This document shows, piece by piece, positions 62,495-64,000 of a stretch of DNA of 64,000 nucleotides (positions within the stretch are counted from its first letter, which is position 1; each line of letters begins with the position of its first letter). A program made the position numbers and the translations under genes. This stretch comes from CBDAPX01 sp965198725. Lineage in GTDB: Bacteria; Pseudomonadota; Alphaproteobacteria; Rhodobacterales; Rhodobacteraceae. Location: the NCBI GenBank assembly GCA_965198725.1, contig CBDAPX010000002.1, positions 124,001 through 188,000 of the forward strand, in the 5' to 3' direction. The notes beneath the pieces are model-generated. The model ran no database searches and was not told the DNA's origin. It saw only the letters and a program-made list of their open reading frames with translations.

Positions 62495-63489
62495 CGGCCT
62501 ATATCCGACCCTTGGTGCAAAACGGATCTGTGCGCCCGGATGGTGCCGTGTCTTTGGCCGGCAGTGATTTGTGGTTTACCCACGCCGAGGCATTCGCCCG
62601 TGGGGCGCCGTCGCGGATCGTGGATGTTGATCAAATTGATCCTGCCATGCTGGAGCGTCTGTCGACCCCGCGCGCCGATATCTGCGGGTTGTCACTGTCC
62701 CATACCCGGATCATGGGCATTTTGAACGTCACGCCAGACAGCTTTTCGGATGGGGGTGACTATGATGATCTGTCGCGCGGCACAGACGCGGCCCTGACCA
62801 TGGCTGCCGCTGGCGCGGATATCATCGATGTCGGTGGGGAATCGACCCGGCCCGGTGCGGATTACATCCCGCCAGAGCAAGAGATCGCGCGCACGGCCCC
62901 CGTCATCGCCGCGATCCGAGAGCAGGCGTCTTGCCCGATTTCAATCGATACGAGGAAATCGGAAGTCGCGGCGGCGGCTTTGGACGCGGGTGCGGACCTC
63001 GTCAATGACGTCTCGGGCCTGCAGTTCGACGCAAAGATGGCCTCTCTTTGTGCAGATCGCGGAACGCCAATCTGCGTTATGCATTCACAAGGTGACCCCG
63101 CCACGATGCAGGACAACCCGACCTACACCAGCGTTGTTCTGGACGTGTATGATTTTCTGGCCGAACAGGTCGCGCGGCTGGAGGCTTTGGGGCTCAATCG
63201 CGCGCAGATTGTTGTGGACCCGGGGATCGGATTTGGGAAAACGCAGAACCACAATCTGGCTCTTTTGCAAAACCTAAGCCTGTTTCACGGGCTGGGCTGT
63301 GCGATTTTGTTGGGTGTCTCACGCAAACGTTTCATTGGTGACATCGGATTGGCCCCCGTTGCGCGGGATCGTGCCTTTGGATCGGTTGCGGTCGGTCTGG
63401 CCGGGTTGGCGCAGGGTGTCCAACTGCTTAGGGTGCATGATGTCGCAGAAACCGTACAGGCGCTGCGCCTGTGGCAAGCGGTCAGATAA
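62491..63489 (+). CDS. folP: Dihydropteroate synthase
   Basis: This 332-residue enzyme joins dihydropterin pyrophosphate with p-aminobenzoate and is the sulfonamide target. Motifs are MGILNVTPDSFSDGG, IIDVGGESTRPGA, LVNDVSGLQF, VVDPGIGFGKT and ILLGVSRKRFIG. About 65 N-terminal residues precede the barrel, longer than E. coli FolP (282). Coupled to folB; glmM follows after nine bases, the common order. Confidence 0.95.
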   Translation: MTAYIRPLVQNGSVRPDGAVSLAGSDLWFTHAEAFARGAPSRIVDVDQIDPAMLERLSTPRADICGLSLSHTRIMGILNVTPDSFSDGGDYDDLSRGTDAALTMAAAGADIIDVGGESTRPGADYIPPEQEIARTAPVIAAIREQASCPISIDTRKSEVAAAALDAGADLVNDVSGLQFDAKMASLCADRGTPICVMHSQGDPATMQDNPTYTSVVLDVYDFLAEQVARLEALGLNRAQIVVDPGIGFGKTQNHNLALLQNLSLFHGLGCAILLGVSRKRFIGDIGLAPVARDRAFGSVAVGLAGLAQGVQLLRVHDVAETVQALRLWQAVR

Positions 63490-63498
63490 GAGGGCGTG

Positions 63499-64000
63499 AT
63501 GCGCAAACTGTTTGGAACCGACGGCGTGCGAGGCACGGCCAATACCTATCCCATGACCGCAGACATGGCGTTGCAGATCGGTGCCGCGGTCGGGCGCTAT
63601 TTCCGACGCGAAGCGGGCGGCGTGCACCGGGTGGTGATCGGCAAGGACACGCGCCTATCTGGCTACATGTTTGAAAGCGCGTTGACCGCCGGTCTGACCT
63701 CGACGGGGATGAACGTCCTGCTGCTTGGCCCGGTTCCAACGCCTGCGGTCGGGTTGATGACGCGATCCATGCGCGCGGATCTGGGCGTTATGATTTCGGC
63801 CAGCCACAATCCCTCGGGCGATAACGGGATCAAGTTTTTTGGTCCGGACGGTTTCAAACTGTCGGATCAGGCCGAAGAAGAGATCGAGGCGCTGATCGAA
63901 CAGGGGGTTCAACCGGCCCAGTCCCACAATATCGGCCGGGCCACGCGGATCGACGACGCGCGGTTCCGCTATGGTGAGCGGGTAAAGTCCTCTTTGCCGC
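63499..64000 (+). CDS. glmM: Phosphoglucosamine mutase (C-terminal part outside window)
   Basis: This enzyme converts glucosamine 6-phosphate to the 1-phosphate for peptidoglycan. Visible are [19 protein letters not shown] and the phosphoserine loop [12 protein letters not shown] with Ser102. GAGGG precedes the ATG. About 167 of the usual 445 residues are in the window; the frame is open at the right edge. Confidence 0.95.
   Translation, partial: MRKLFGTDGVRGTANTYPMTADMALQIGAAVGRYFRREAGGVHRVVIGKDTRLSGYMFESALTAGLTSTGMNVLLLGPVPTPAVGLMTRSMRADLGVMISASHNPSGDNGIKFFGPDGFKLSDQAEEEIEALIEQGVQPAQSHNIGRATRIDDARFRYGERVKSSLP

Noticed and set aside
62629..62643. TTGATCAAATTGATC as a third operator copy
   Set aside because: It lies inside folP coding sequence, differs in flanks, and explains normal codons (VDQIDP).

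Overview
The window is a stretch of chromosome from an alphaproteobacterium of the marine Roseobacter/Rhodobacteraceae type. I infer this from the protein repertoire and gene order: hflK-hflC-DUF2065-degP, glyS followed by a PPDK-like gene, folB-folP-glmM, purA followed by a DUF2842 gene, a SAM-II type riboswitch before metZ, and a GTTC-N7-GTTC SOS box. It is also suggested by a dispersed intergenic repeat ending in CCCCGGGG that recurs here five times. There are about 67 genes and no rRNA, tRNA, CRISPR array, transposase or phage gene that I can recognise.

Left part (1-16 kb). A minus-strand cluster encodes a polar-amino-acid type ABC transporter, two glutamine-synthetase-like ligases, a class I glutamine amidotransferase and a PuuB-like FAD oxidase. 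This looks like uptake and gamma-glutamylation of an amine such as putrescine. Two copies of a palindromic operator (AATTTGATCAAATT) lie inside it, and the binding-protein gene carries an in-frame amber codon. Next come a PhnD-like protein with two TerB-family proteins, DUF1330, pyrG, secG, a three-gene cobalt-type nitrile hydratase operon, a DUF6524 membrane protein with an apparent poly-T frameshift, purA and DUF2842.

Middle (16-42 kb). A 713-residue acidic protein is followed by thiN, an EamA transporter, sdaA with a GST, rpiA-gor, hflKC-DUF2065-degP and a Crp/Fnr regulator. Then come a SOS-controlled remnant of the DnaE2 C terminus, a ferredoxin, a VCBS-like protein, purD/xseA, an orphan NuoE-NuoF fusion (FdsB-like), a lytic transglycosylase, ftsY, a DMT transporter with a second in-frame amber codon, yciB, a GST and an alpha/beta hydrolase.

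Right part (42-64 kb). A SAM-II riboswitch precedes metZ. It is followed by a BesD-like Fe/2OG oxygenase with an intact HxD motif, folE2, a phasin-like operon behind TGC-rich palindromes, trkH with a ThDP enzyme, a SPOR/peptidoglycan-binding/trypsin-fold pseudoprotease, glyQ, marC, DUF6446-gltS-glyS-ppdK, a SleB-type cell-wall hydrolase, folB-folP and the start of glmM. Most of the window is housekeeping. The points most worth following up are the SOS-box/DnaE2 scar, the amine cluster with its paired operators and broken binding protein, the two Trp-to-amber codons, and the degenerate protease.
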